A stretch of 64,000 nucleotides of DNA from Diprion similis (lineage: Eukaryota; Arthropoda; Insecta; Hymenoptera; Diprionidae). Positions 21,960 to 31,600 of this stretch are shown here, one piece after another. The translations under genes and the position numbers were made by a program. Numbering within the stretch: the stretch's first letter is position 1; each line of letters begins with the position of its first letter. The stretch covers positions 310,001-374,000 of the forward strand of contig NC_060118.1 in assembly GCF_021155765.1 (NCBI RefSeq), in the 5' to 3' direction. The notes beneath the pieces were generated by a model that saw only the letters and a list, made by a program, of their open reading frames with translations, was not told the DNA's origin and did no database searches.

Positions 21960-22220
21960 TCAGTGAGCCGGCTTGTCAGATTGCGTGAGCAGGGAAATGT
22001 GACACTTGTGACAGTATTGAGGAAAATCAATCAAATTGTTGAACGTTGATTTGAAATATGCGGTTCCTAGAGATCGCGGTCTAATTGATTGGTCACGTAT
22101 GACTTGTTTATAGCACTGATGACACACGTTAAAAAAAATTGGTGGATGAAAGAATCGATTATCACCTTGATATATGTCGCAAGCGTAGAACTGATATGCG
22201 ACGAACTTGTAGTAATACAT
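21960..22220 (-). CDS. Small Cys-rich protein (CHQC ... CHKC)
   Basis: Intact 86-codon frame starting MYYYKFVAYQFYACDIYQGD. It has two CxxC pairs, CHQC and CHKC, spaced about 36 residues apart, suggesting one zinc-binding ribbon. A minus-strand TATAAA lies at 22250-22255, 30 bp upstream, so the transcript would start very near the ATG. It sits behind PolB and is divergent from the Cys-rich gene at 22427. Family not recognised; a regulatory role is conceivable but not shown. Confidence 0.65.
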   Translation of the reverse strand: MYYYKFVAYQFYACDIYQGDNRFFHPPIFFNVCHQCYKQVIRDQSIRPRSLGTAYFKSTFNNLIDFPQYCHKCHISLLTQSDKPAH

Positions 22221-22248
22221 AGTGAAGATGCGAGATAGCAGTGCAACA

Positions 22249-22255
22249 TTTTATA
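22249..22255 (-). promoter_or_regulatory. TATA box of the small Cys-rich gene
   Basis: Reads TATAAAA on the minus strand, about 30 bp before the ATG at 22220. Confidence 0.5.
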
Positions 22256-22426
22256 TTGTATGAGGGGAGTGGAGGGGGAAGCCTTTCAGGCGGTGACGAA
22301 GCGTTGTATAATTGCATGGTAATAATGTATTGACATGGGTAACCTTTTGAATGGCCAGGGTTAAGCGAATGCGATGGGGAACGGTATAAGAACGTCGTTG
22401 CGAAAAAAAATGCTAGATGGATTATC

Positions 22427-22765
22427 ATGGTGGAACAAAATACGAGCGATTATGAGTCCGATGATGAGCGATGCAGCAAACATGTGCTTGTAAGATCGGT
22501 AGAAATTGGTGCGCTGACCAAACGAATGAAGAGAGTTCGTCTGGTGACTGCTGGGTACGAGACTGATGAACAGCTGTGTCCAGGTTGTGCGGATGCTTAT
22601 GATATACCGGTAGAGGATGGATTGGTATTTATACGTCATACGACTTATAGCAGCGCTGAAGATGCATCAAATTGGCCAAATCAACCGCAGAATTGTGGAT
22701 TGTGTAAGGATAGTTCGGATTTGATAATACCAAGCAGTATATGTATATATTGCACATCGAAATAA
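22427..22765 (+). CDS. Small acidic Cys-rich protein (CPGC ... CGLC ... CIYC)
   Basis: Intact 112-codon frame starting MVEQNTSDYESDDERCSKHV. The N-terminus is acidic with SDYESDDE. Three CxxC pairs (CPGC, CGLC, CIYC) suggest zinc coordination. The TAA stop is embedded in a polyadenylation signal AATAAA (22761-22766). It is transcribed away from the 21960-22220 gene, from the same 200-bp intergenic region that also holds a TATAAG at about 22386. Unknown family; another accessory gene of the element. Confidence 0.65.
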   Translation: MVEQNTSDYESDDERCSKHVLVRSVEIGALTKRMKRVRLVTAGYETDEQLCPGCADAYDIPVEDGLVFIRHTTYSSAEDASNWPNQPQNCGLCKDSSDLIIPSSICIYCTSK

Positions 22766-22921
22766 AGAAATATTATAACACTACATTGTTTTTATTAATC
22801 TTTCACACGGACTACAAGTTATTGAGCGGTAAAAACGGCTGGAACATGGGCTACAAGTTAATGAGCGGTAAAAACAATCTCGCTAGAATATGACTACAGT
22901 ATGGGGGAGGTGAACAAATTA
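22766..22921. repeat. Short direct repeat between convergent genes
   Basis: The segment ctacaagttaatgagcggtaaaaac occurs twice with small changes (about 22811-22835 and 22851-22875), between the convergent 3' ends of the Cys-rich gene and the secreted-protein gene. Confidence 0.6.
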
Positions 22922-23848
22922 TTAATTTTGATCGGGTGTGGATGTTTGATTCGTTTTAAGTCTGGAGATATAATCCATCAATCTACGGTTCTGCTCCATA
23001 AGTTGTTGTATGACGGCAGTGTCGTTTTCAGGTTTTGATGCATTGCGCTCTGGTTCGGCGGTGGTTGTTTGGATGGGAGTGACGGTCGTTGGGGGTGATG
23101 TCTGGTCCTCTGTTGAATTGTCACAATCTAGATTAAAATGATTCGTAAGTTTTCGGAATGAGCGTATAATAAACTTGAGTTTCGAGTAGATTTTGATCGT
23201 AACGAGAGTTTGAAAGTAAGAGGCGATGGTGAAAGGTTTTTCGATTGACTCTGAAAAATAAGATTGGTATGGTATCAAAGTTTTGCTAGACCTTCTGCAC
23301 TAAATAGTTGATAATTAGGACTCACCGGCGGGTTCGGTGGTTGTGGTGATTATTGGGGTGGTGCCGTTTGGCACTGCGATGATTGTTGACGCAGTAGTCG
23401 ATGATGTGACAGTTCGGGCTACAACGGTAATAGCTTACATTACGCAAAAAAACATGGTGAAAGACTTGCGTAGGTTGAAGATTGAGAATACTCACATCGT
23501 GAGGTGGTCGAAATGGTCGTTGTGGTCGGGCCGTGTAGAAGATTGTGGGCAGTAGCAAAATGTGCTGTGGAGGGTAATAAAAAAATTGCTTTAAGGTGTG
23601 CACAAAAAGGGTATAGCAATGAGGTGATAGTTACCTCCGGCAAAAGTACGATTAAATTTCATCGTGGTTTTGTGAGGATCGATGCTTTCACTAACGTCAA
23701 TGTGTACAACTTTTCCATCACCATGCACCCTGGCGTCCGGGGAGTGATAGGAGACGTCCAGGTGGCTGAAGTTTGATGATACTTGTTCACCGAGCGGTCG
23801 AGCAGCCGCTAGGGTGATGAAGCCGAAGATTGTGACTACGGAGTACAT
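22922..23848 (-). CDS. Spliced gene for a secreted Thr-rich protein, intact
   Basis: Four exons fit perfectly, all introns phase 1 with GT-AG ends: 23635-23848, 23496-23564, 23326-23418 and 22922-23250, totalling 705 nt (234 residues). The start MYSVVTIFGFITLAAARPLG is a classical signal peptide. The following part is beta-rich with potential N-glycosylation (KFNRT). Exons 2-3 encode a Thr/Ser-rich, mucin-like segment (GPTTTTISTTSR, GTTPIITTTTEP). Exon 4 has another Thr-rich linker and ends in a short amphipathic helix (VIQQLMEQNRRLMDYISRL). No transmembrane segment is seen. A TATA box lies at 23904-23909. I do not recognise it; a secreted or virion-surface accessory product is inference. Confidence 0.65.
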
Positions 23849-23903
23849 GATCGTGATGCGGTGCAATAATTAGACTGTAAGCATCTGCAGCAAGACTATG
23901 CGC

Positions 23904-23909
23904 TTTATA
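23904..23909 (-). promoter_or_regulatory. TATA box of the secreted-protein gene
   Basis: Reads TATAAA on the minus strand, about 55 bp upstream of the ATG at 23848. Between it and the right TIR (23910-24090) no gene is seen. Confidence 0.5.
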
Positions 23910-24090
23910 GTATGAATTTGGCGGGTGCGGGGAAGTGCATCTCTGATGACCGTGTGCTAATAAGGGTAGGTGAATGTAGAAATAGCAGATTCGCGAGGTG
24001 CACGTTACATTGTTAGAAATAACTGCAACTTTGTTGGTGGGTGGGAGTAGATGCATTGAAATTGGGCTGCTGGTCAGGCGACATTGTAAG

Positions 24091-24394
24091 CGCTGTTATT
24101 TTGGGATGCGCTAAATCGCGAAAAACCGACAGGTTTATGCGAAGGGGTTACTCGGGCGACATTGTAAGTTTTTCGCGAAAACAAGGTAATTTTGGACGAC
24201 AGGTTTATGTGGAAGTTAAAATCCGCCTCAGTGTATTAATTGGGCAGCTGGCCAGACGCAGCTGAACGGAGTTCTACTTACCATTGCACTCTCTGATGGT
24301 AACGACACGCGATGGTAATCACCCACTGATGATAACACTCACGGGGGTTGAGATCCGCGGGGGTTAAGAACCGCGGGTTGAGAACCACGGTCAC

Positions 24395-24446
<52 letters not shown>

Positions 24447-24582
24447 CACACGGACACACACGCGTTGAGCCAGAACCAACATATCCACGTTAAGTCAGCT
24501 TAGGCCGGTCACACGGACGCACGCACACCCTAGACGGACACACGCACACGCGGTGATCCAGAACCAACATACTACTGCTACT
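24091..24582 (-). repeat. Right terminal inverted repeat of Polinton 1
   Basis: Reverse complement of 2209-2688. It contains a (CA)n tract at about 24392-24446 and ends ...ACTACTGCTACT, followed by the TSD TGTTTG (24583-24588). Confidence 0.9.
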
Positions 24583-24785
24583 TGTTTGTCAGCCTAAAAT
24601 TCCGAGAATTCGTTCAGGGTCGTCACGTTCAACGTCGCACCGAAATCCTTTGACCTCGGGCCGCTCGACGTCAAGTCGAAACTTGTTCACCGATTCCAAG
24701 AAGTGTTTGTCAGCCTGAGTTCAACGTCGCACCGAAATCCGTTGACCTCGGGTAGCTCGACGTCAAGTCGTCACTTGTCGGTGTC
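24583..24785 (+). repeat. Satellite-like tandem units right of Polinton 1
   Basis: Two further copies of the unit seen at 2127-2208: ttcaacgtcgcaccgaaatcc, ttgacctcgg, ctcgacgtcaagtcg, at about 24628-24700 and 24719-24780, spaced about 91 bp. The unit end tgtttgtcagcctga occurs twice (24583 and 24705). Confidence 0.75.
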
Positions 24786-25320
24786 ATTGCGTGAGCCTCC
24801 CAACGTCGGACTTTTGCCTCGAAACCTCTCAATCGTCGGAGAATCTTCTCGAAGCTGACTCATGGAACCTTCCAGAAGCTCAACGTGCGAGGGTTCGGCG
24901 TTGAACGGTTGAAAGTTCGCGATTGCACTCGGTAAGGCAGATTCTCGATCCCGCTCGATCACGCTCGATAAGCATGGTGAGGGTAAGATCTACGGTGACT
25001 GACAGAGCACTTTTTACCGACGAAGAATGCCGAGGGTTGGAACGACGTCATTCTTTACCGACGATCCAGCAAATTTGAGGTATTTTTTACCGATGATCGT
25101 GCTAATTTGGCGGATTTCTTTACCGACGATCGATCGACAGAGCACATCCCACCTTCTGAGGGTATAATTTGGCGGATTTCTTTACCGACGAGCGATAGAC
25201 AGAGCACATCTTACCTTACGAGGGGCGGGGGGGTAACCTTCAAGGGTATGCGTCTGGGATGCCGGGAGGGGAGCTTGGCCGGTGAAGTCGGTGTTTGTAT
25301 CCAGAACCGGCCTTGTATTG
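24786..25320 (+). repeat. Degenerate repeats with tttaccgacga
   Basis: From about 25010 to 25235 the phrase tttaccgacga(tcg/gcg) recurs five times, partly within larger direct copies of atttggcggatttctttaccgacg-gcgat-gacagagcacatc (25095-25150 and 25168-25222). The rest shows no gene. Confidence 0.6.
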
Positions 25321-25330
25321 CTACTAAATC

Positions 25331-25730
25331 CCCATTTGATTAAAACGTAAAAAAAGTTTTCCGGAAATGAGAAAAAGTTTCAGGAATAAAAAAAAGTTTC
25401 CAAAAATAAAAATGTGTATTTACCGTGAGGAAAAAATATCTTGTATCATTATTATTGCTACGAATAGCTGTATGTATAAAACCGTCGCGAATATTTACGT
25501 TCGACACCTCGGACGATCCTTTGTCAAATTATTCATTAGAATATGAGAAAAAATTTCCAGAAACGAAGAAAAGTTTTCAGAAAATGAAAAAAAGTTTTCC
25601 AGAAACAAAATCCCCATTCGATTAACAAGTAAAAAAAGTTTTCCGGAAATAAAAAAAAGTTTCCAGAAATAAAAATGTGTATTAACCGTAACAAAAAAAT
25701 ATCTCGTATCATTATTATTGCTACATATAT
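25331..25730 (+). repeat. Imperfect direct duplication, A-rich
   Basis: A segment of about 120 bp (tccccattTgatta..aagtaaaaaaagttttccgg ... atgtgtatt-accgta, then atatcttgtatcattattattgctac) occurs at about 25331-25460 and again at 25610-25733. Inverted counterparts lie at 28100-28290. Confidence 0.6.
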
Positions 25731-26390
25731 GATACATGAGTGCACATAGGAAAGAATTGTGGCGATAATTTGTATAACTGTATGTTTTATCGTTATTTTG
25801 AAAAATACATAGCAATTATGTTACGTGTCTGTTTCATTCATCCAACTATTGTGTGAATAGTCAAATCCCAATCACGTCACATGGAGCTGATCCCCACGCT
25901 CGCGTAACACTTTTCCCACTAGGTAGCCATTGGGGTATTTTACGTTACTCAGTTCCTCCTTGTAGAAGCCTGCTTCGATGGGATGATCTTGATATTCTGT
26001 GAGTTTGTACGTCGGTGGATTGGTATTTTTCAAGTCGTTCACGGTGAATATTTCCGTTATCCAATTGGGCGTATACATTAATTGCATAACATCGAATCAT
26101 TTAACTCAATGCGATGCTACTTACGCCGATCATCTGCTCATGAAAAGTACAAACCCTCACCGACAGTCACCATGTCCAACCGCCTCGTCCTCGCCCCCCC
26201 CCCCCCCCCCCCCCATCTTCCTACCCTTCCTTCTTGCTCCTTCCCCGTCTTGTCACTTTCTCTTTATCATCTCAATCCGTCAGCCTGTGGTGAAATTTTG
26301 AGTACGTGAAAAATATAAATATCCAAATAAATAAGCAAGAACGATGAGAAAGGCTCGAAAAAAAATCATTCTGCATGCTAGTTGAATCTA
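25460..26390 (+). repeat. Left arm of a ~930-bp inverted duplication (Polinton 2)
   Basis: Matches 27434-28396 in reverse complement, from tagctgtatgtataaaac at the outer end to tctgcatgctagttgaa at the inner end. It includes a poly-C run (26197-26213) and an integrase tail. The spacer is 26391-27433. Confidence 0.85.
25821..26087 (-). pseudogene. Integrase C-terminal fragment (inverted copy)
   Basis: Encodes the integrase SH3/chromodomain tail, starting MQLMYTPNWITEIFTVNDLK, homologous to Polinton 1 integrase residues around YTPNWSTEIFKIQ. An in-frame TGA follows GDQLHVT (at 25872-25874) where the intact homologue has Trp; the frame then runs to TAA 25821-25823. The catalytic core is absent. 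It is the mirror of 27726-27992. Confidence 0.8.
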
Positions 26391-27433
26391 GAACTCTTTT
26401 TCGTCTCGCACAGGCATACTTGCCTCCGGCTCGTATGCGTGGTCACCTACGACTCATATCGCAAATACTTGGGATGAAAAACTTGGTTTTACGTCCTTGT
26501 TATAAAATACACTACCAATAATATGTTGTATTTATGTGAATTACATTTGCAGAGTTGCAACAGCAATGATGGAGGGGGGAAGTAAGCAACGGAATAGTGG
26601 ATATAGTGGGTGACATCCCCATCGGCATTCGCACGAGGGCGAGGAGCAGCGTATGGATATTGCATGCTTTCTGTAGATTCTTCTAAGCATTATGTGTGAA
26701 ATGCATTGAGTGATCATCGGATAATAAATAACAAATGATAATTAATAATAATAATTATAACAATGATTCAACATCAAATTTTATGTCTACAGCTACATCT
26801 TTCACGCTCTTGGCTCGTATCAATCCCGCCGATGCATACTTGGAAAATGTATCGAGGATTGTGAGTAGGTATTTGCAACAATTGCAACCATTGAAAAATT
26901 TTTTTCATTTCATGAAAACTTTTCTGTAGCCGTTTTAAATCGTATATATATAATCATTATAACTATGATTTTTGGTTATCACGTTGGCTAGGTGGCTCGG
27001 AAAACGTGCTTGAGTCTGAACGCCCCTATCAATCGCTTGAGCATATGACGTCATGTATGCTGGTTTGGATGTTTCCGCTCCCATTGTTAGAATATGTATC
27101 AATTGTTCAATACATAAAATGTGGAATCGTATATTTAAAACTTGGATCCATTCAATACGACCGTGGAGGGGTGGCGTCTGGGTCTGAAGAAGGACTTCCC
27201 GAGGCGACAAACGGGTATATCCACACATTTTATAGCAGGTAAAGCGCCGACTTGCTCCAGGTACGAATTACTTCTGGTTATTGCTGCTCAGTAGCTGAAA
27301 GGCCCCCTGACTCGGAGTTAGATCTTGCAGCCTACCGAACCCCCTAATATTGTGGGTTGAAATGAACGGCTTAGCTAATTGTCTTGGTTGTTCTGCATTT
27401 CGAATTTTTTTTCTATTTTTCAGCATTTTCCTA
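26391..27433. other. Spacer of the inverted duplication, no gene
   Basis: AT-rich sequence. I find no ORF with recognisable domains. A short ORF at 26735-26929 is Asn-rich low complexity. Confidence 0.5.
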
Positions 27434-28396
27434 TTTAACTAGCATGCAGAATGATTTTTTTCGAGCCTTTTTCAATGTTCTTGCTTATTTATTTAGATAT
27501 TTATATTTTTCACGTTCTCAAAATTTCACCACAGGCCGACGGATTGAGATGATAAAGAGAAAGTGAGAAGACGGGGAAGGAGCAAGAAAGGAGGGTAGGT
27601 AGATGGGGGGGGGAGGGGGCAGGGACGAGGCGGTTGGACATGGTGAGCGTTGGTGAGGGTTTGTACTTTTCATGAGCAGATGATCGGCGTAAGTAGCATC
27701 GCATTAAGTTAAATGATTCGATGTTATGCAATTAATGTATACGCCCAATTGGATAACTGAAACATTCACCGTGAACGACTTGAAAAATACCAATCCACCG
27801 ACGTACAAACTTACCGAATATCAAGATCCCCCCATCGAAGCAGGCTTCTACAAGGAGGAACTGACTAACGTAAAATACGCCAATGGCTACCTAGTGGGAA
27901 AAGTGTTACGCAAGCGTGGGGATCAGCTCCATGTGACGTGATTGGGATTCAACTATTCACACAATAGTTGGATGAATGAAACAGACACGTAACATAATTG
28001 CTATGTATTTTTCAAAATAACGATAAAACATACGGTTATACAAATTAGCTCCACAATTCTTTCCCATGTGCACTCATATATCATATACGTAGCAATAATG
28101 ATGATACGAGATATTTTTTTTGTTACGGTTAATACACATTTTTATTTTTGGAAACTTTTTTTTCATTTCTGGAAAACTTTTTTTCATTTCCGGAAAACTT
28201 TTCTTACGTGGTAATGAAATGGGGATTTTGTTTTTGGAAAACGTTTCTTTGTTTCCGGAAAACTTTTTTTCATTTTCTGAGAACTTTTTTTTATTTCTGG
28301 AAATTTTTTTTTCATTTTTGAATAAATGATTTAACAAAGGATCGTCCAAGGTATCGAACGTAAGTATTTGTAGCAGTTTTATACATACAGCCAATC
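27434..28396 (-). repeat. Right arm of the inverted duplication (Polinton 2)
   Basis: Reverse complement of 25460-26390. This arm is in the orientation expected for a Polinton, because the integrase tail here points to the converging PolB that follows, as in Polinton 1. Confidence 0.85.
27726..27992 (+). pseudogene. Integrase C-terminal fragment of Polinton 2
   Basis: Same tail as at 25821-26087 (MQLMYTPNWITETFTVNDLK). It carries the same in-frame TGA after GDQLHVT (27939-27941) and then stays open to TAA 27990-27992 (NYSHNSWMNETDT). The catalytic part is lost at the inverted-repeat centre. In order and orientation it corresponds to Polinton 1 integrase followed by convergent PolB. Confidence 0.8.
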
Positions 28397-28408
28397 CTAT
28401 AATTACTT

Positions 28409-31059
28409 TTATGGGGCAGCGGCGAACCCCCAAGGTAAGGTGTCGGTCTGCCCAGGTATCAATTGTCGCTTGTCATCTTGCCAACTCAAAGCCAATTTCT
28501 TCTGAACGATAGTGCTCACTTGATGTTTTTTGCTACGAATTAGACATTGCGATTGAGTCAATTCCTTGTAAGCCAACAGACTGCGCTTATAATGGTCAAA
28601 CGTAATAGTGTTTAGCGTTGAATTTTTGACACCCTTTGCGCGTTTGCTTACTTCTGTACCATTAACGTGTTTTTCCTCATCCTCGCCCATCGTTGTGAAT
28701 GTGTACAGCTTCGCTCGCAACCCAATGAACTCTGTCATAATTTTCCCGTTGTTCTCGTCCTTCATTTTGCCCAGACGATTCTTGTTATTCAGCAAAATAC
28801 TGTACACATTGTCGGGAGGGTAGTCCGAGGTGTCAAACATCAAGTCAACATCACGTTTGACGATATCGTGGATATTGGGCACATGGAATTGGTGAATGAG
28901 GCTGTCCGTGTCGGTGTACAACAATTTAGCTTTTTTGTCGGAAAAATTCGGTTTTATATAATTGTAATAAAAATCGTACAGGATGATTTTTGTTAGGTCT
29001 GAAATCGCCGCACCATATAAATTGGTTTATTGAAGTAAACTTTGACACGATTCATTTCTATAATAACCATATCAGTCTCGAATACGGTGCAACTATAAAA
29101 GTTTGCCCTAGCGATAAGCGCTCTCGCACCACCTCTTCCCTCCCATTTTGTAACTAATTTGACATCCGTGTGATTTCGAACATTTTCCATAGTCTTACCA
29201 AACACAGTGTTATTCATCAATTGGTCAACGTTTTTCTCAAATTCGTTTCTGGACTGTTTGCGCATGTTGGTGTTGAGCGTGATGTAAGGCTCGAGCCATA
29301 GAGATAGTGTGAACTTTAAAACTCTATACACTTTGACTAATTTCAAACCTAAACTCAAACATTGCTTTGAATCTCTATAGTGTAGTATATACTTTGTTTT
29401 GGGGTGAAGGGTGGTGGCGAGTTCAGGAATTTTACTACCTGGCGGCGTGAAATGCTCCGGACAGAGAGGTAGGTCTTTGTGTTCCTCGTGGAGCTCTGTA
29501 GGATAGTCCAAGTCCACCTCCAGGATGTAACCGATCGGCGAATCGCCCGGATGGGTTGTTATATCGATAGGATCATGCTCCGACTCGAACGAGTCGATTG
29601 GTGAATGTGCACTTATAGCAGCACCGTGAAGATTGTGCACATCGAAATACATAAGATACGATTCCACCTTATTCGAATCAAAATCTTTGCTCATGAATCT
29701 GTTATTGGCGCTAGCGTGTCGATTAGAACATTGCGCTACGCCACCTCGAATGCCTCTTCCAATGAATGAAGCCATTTCGGGATCATCGAAAAGTTGTCAA
29801 TTCACCTTTGTGTGTTTAAGCATCGCGTCAAAAGCAAGCCCCGGCGCCGTGTAGTAGTGCAACGGATCTAAATCGTATGTTTTAAAACAGCTAGCCCGGA
29901 AATTTTGGAAAATATCAGCAAGTAAAAGAACATCAGTCTTTGAATATAAATCGGAATAGGCCCCCAAAAACTTTAAACGGAATTCTTCCCAAACATTTTT
30001 AGCGTGCTCATAATCGGCGTCTGTGATATTCGAATTGCAGAGGTGTGAGTAGAAATGATTCTTTGCAGGTAATTCAGTTTCGCCAAGTTCCTCCCAACAA
30101 TCGACGTATTCGTAAGGAAAAACGCCTTTGCGGGTCATCAAGCTGAACTGCGCGGGATTATTGTGAAATTTACATGTTATACGTTCATCGACATCGCCTC
30201 AATATGAAGAAAGTTTATCAATACTGCTAGCCATAAACCGAATAGAGTCGATGAATCTCAAATGCATCATCGTCCCATCAACCTACTTCTTGAAGGATAT
30301 GTATTTTTCCTTATTTATGGGTAGCAGTGTAACCGCTCCGGGAAAAGTTGAAGCTAGGGATTGTAACAAAAAATGTAAATCGTAACCGGACAAATTGTGG
30401 AAAACTATTGGAATTGTATGTGACTCGCTGAAATTCAAATTACACCGATTATGCGCAGGACCGCGATATTTACCCGTGAAGTGACAATGATCGTAGCACT
30501 TTTCCTCCTCGGGAGTAAACGGCTTTTCGCAGATATGACAATTTTTCGCGCGCATGTGACGATCGCGTTGCACGTGTGTAAAAGACTCCATCGGAATCAT
30601 ATCTTTGATTCGTGACTCTACTTCAATCGATAAATCATCAAGCTGCTGCATTAGCCAATCTATGCAATCGATGCCGCGTTTACCATGAAACTCCGATAAG
30701 GTCTCATCGTACGCGCAATGTACGTAGTACGCTACACTATGCGGGATATGCTTTTGAATTTCATATGTTTTATGGTTTTGAAATTCGTCTACAGGTTCGG
30801 ATTTTAATATACATTTGAGATCGGCGTAAACAACAAACGAGACAGTGCCTTTCTTTTTCAAATTTTCAAACTTCAAATTTGAATCTTCAGATCTTGGAAA
30901 TTTTATGCGCACTCCATTTAACATAATACAATTCTGCCGATGGTGGTCGTAGGCGTGTTTTACAGTGAAGTGGCATAGGCATCTGTCGCATAAAAACAGT
31001 TGGCTATTATGTTGGGAGAATTGTTTGCTAACCAACCGTGAGAGATCTTTGATCCAAGC
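28409..31059 (-). pseudogene. PolB of Polinton 2, C-terminal two-thirds
   Basis: Broken pieces in several frames: 30283-31035 (FVVYADLKCIL, CHICEKPFTPEEEKCYDHCH, NLSGYDLHFLL), 29797-30141 (YSDLYSKTDVLLLADIF), 28993-29775 ([28 protein letters not shown]), 28409-28924 (MLYTDTDSLIHQF, ending DTLPWG). The exonuclease-I motif has Lys instead of the acidic residue (DLKC for DFEC). It is the same PolB family as Polinton 1, clearly diverged. The N-terminal third lies at 45253-46379, on the far side of a 14-kb transposon; the TSD GAAGTGGAA marks the exact cut. Confidence 0.9.
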
Positions 31060-31068
31060 GAAGTGGAA

Positions 31069-31600
31069 ACCTCTAAGTAGCTAGCCCCTCCACTTTGAGA
31101 AAAAAATAAATCAAAATATGGAAAATTACGAGCTATTTATGAGCTCTCAGAATATCCAAGTTTCGATTTTTGAGCTCAACCGGTTGAGCAGGAATCAGCG
31201 ATTTTGAGTGGGGGGGCCAGGTACGTAAGTAGCCAGCCCCCCCCCCCCCCCCCCTGCAAAAAAAAAGTGTTGGGAAAAAATTCAACATACCAGAATTATG
31301 AGCTATTTATGAGCTTTCGAAATAACAAAACTTCCAATTTTGAGCTGGAAAAATTGAGCGAAAATTTCATATTTTTAGTTGGGGGGGCTGAGAACGTGCG
31401 CACGCAGCCCCCCCCCCCACAACAAAGGAAGTGGGGAAAAAATTCTCAGAAAAATTTGAGAATTATGAGCTATTTATGAGCTTTCTGGATATACTTATAT
31501 TATATCCATAGGTACAACCCCCCGCGACCAGCCCCTAAAAATCTGATTTTCCGTTAAAGAAAATTAGTCTAAATAACAACATATTTTGGAAATCTTCGAA
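31069..31600 (+). repeat. Left TIR, unique part, of the Foldback-like element
   Basis: Matches about 44710-45243 in reverse complement. It contains poly-C runs (31230-31252, 31409-31418) and three related phrases gagctatttatgagct spaced about 170 bp. Confidence 0.9.

Larger units (their letters stand above)
2209..24582. mobile_element. Polinton/Maverick element (Polinton 1), complete with TIRs and 6-bp TSD
   Basis: The ends read AGTAGCAGTAGTATGTTGG at 2209 and its reverse complement ending at 24582. They are flanked by a perfect 6-bp duplication TGTTTG at 2203-2208 and 24583-24588. TIRs starting 5'-AG and 6-bp TSDs are the published hallmarks of Polintons. The interior carries the Polinton gene set: PolB, rve integrase with chromodomain, FtsK/HerA-like packaging ATPase, adenain-like protease, major and minor capsid proteins, and a PLA2/pVI-like protein. 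Gross length is 22,374 bp. Without the nested hAT (4,532 bp), the LTR (2,671 bp) and their TSD copies it is about 15.2 kb, within the usual 15-20 kb. Several genes are broken, so this copy is probably not autonomous. Confidence 0.95.

Noticed and set aside
24786-25320. A coding gene or second TIR right of Polinton 1
   Set aside because: Only degenerate tttaccgacga repeats are visible; no inverted partner was found near 46440-49450, so no Polinton 2 terminus is claimed.
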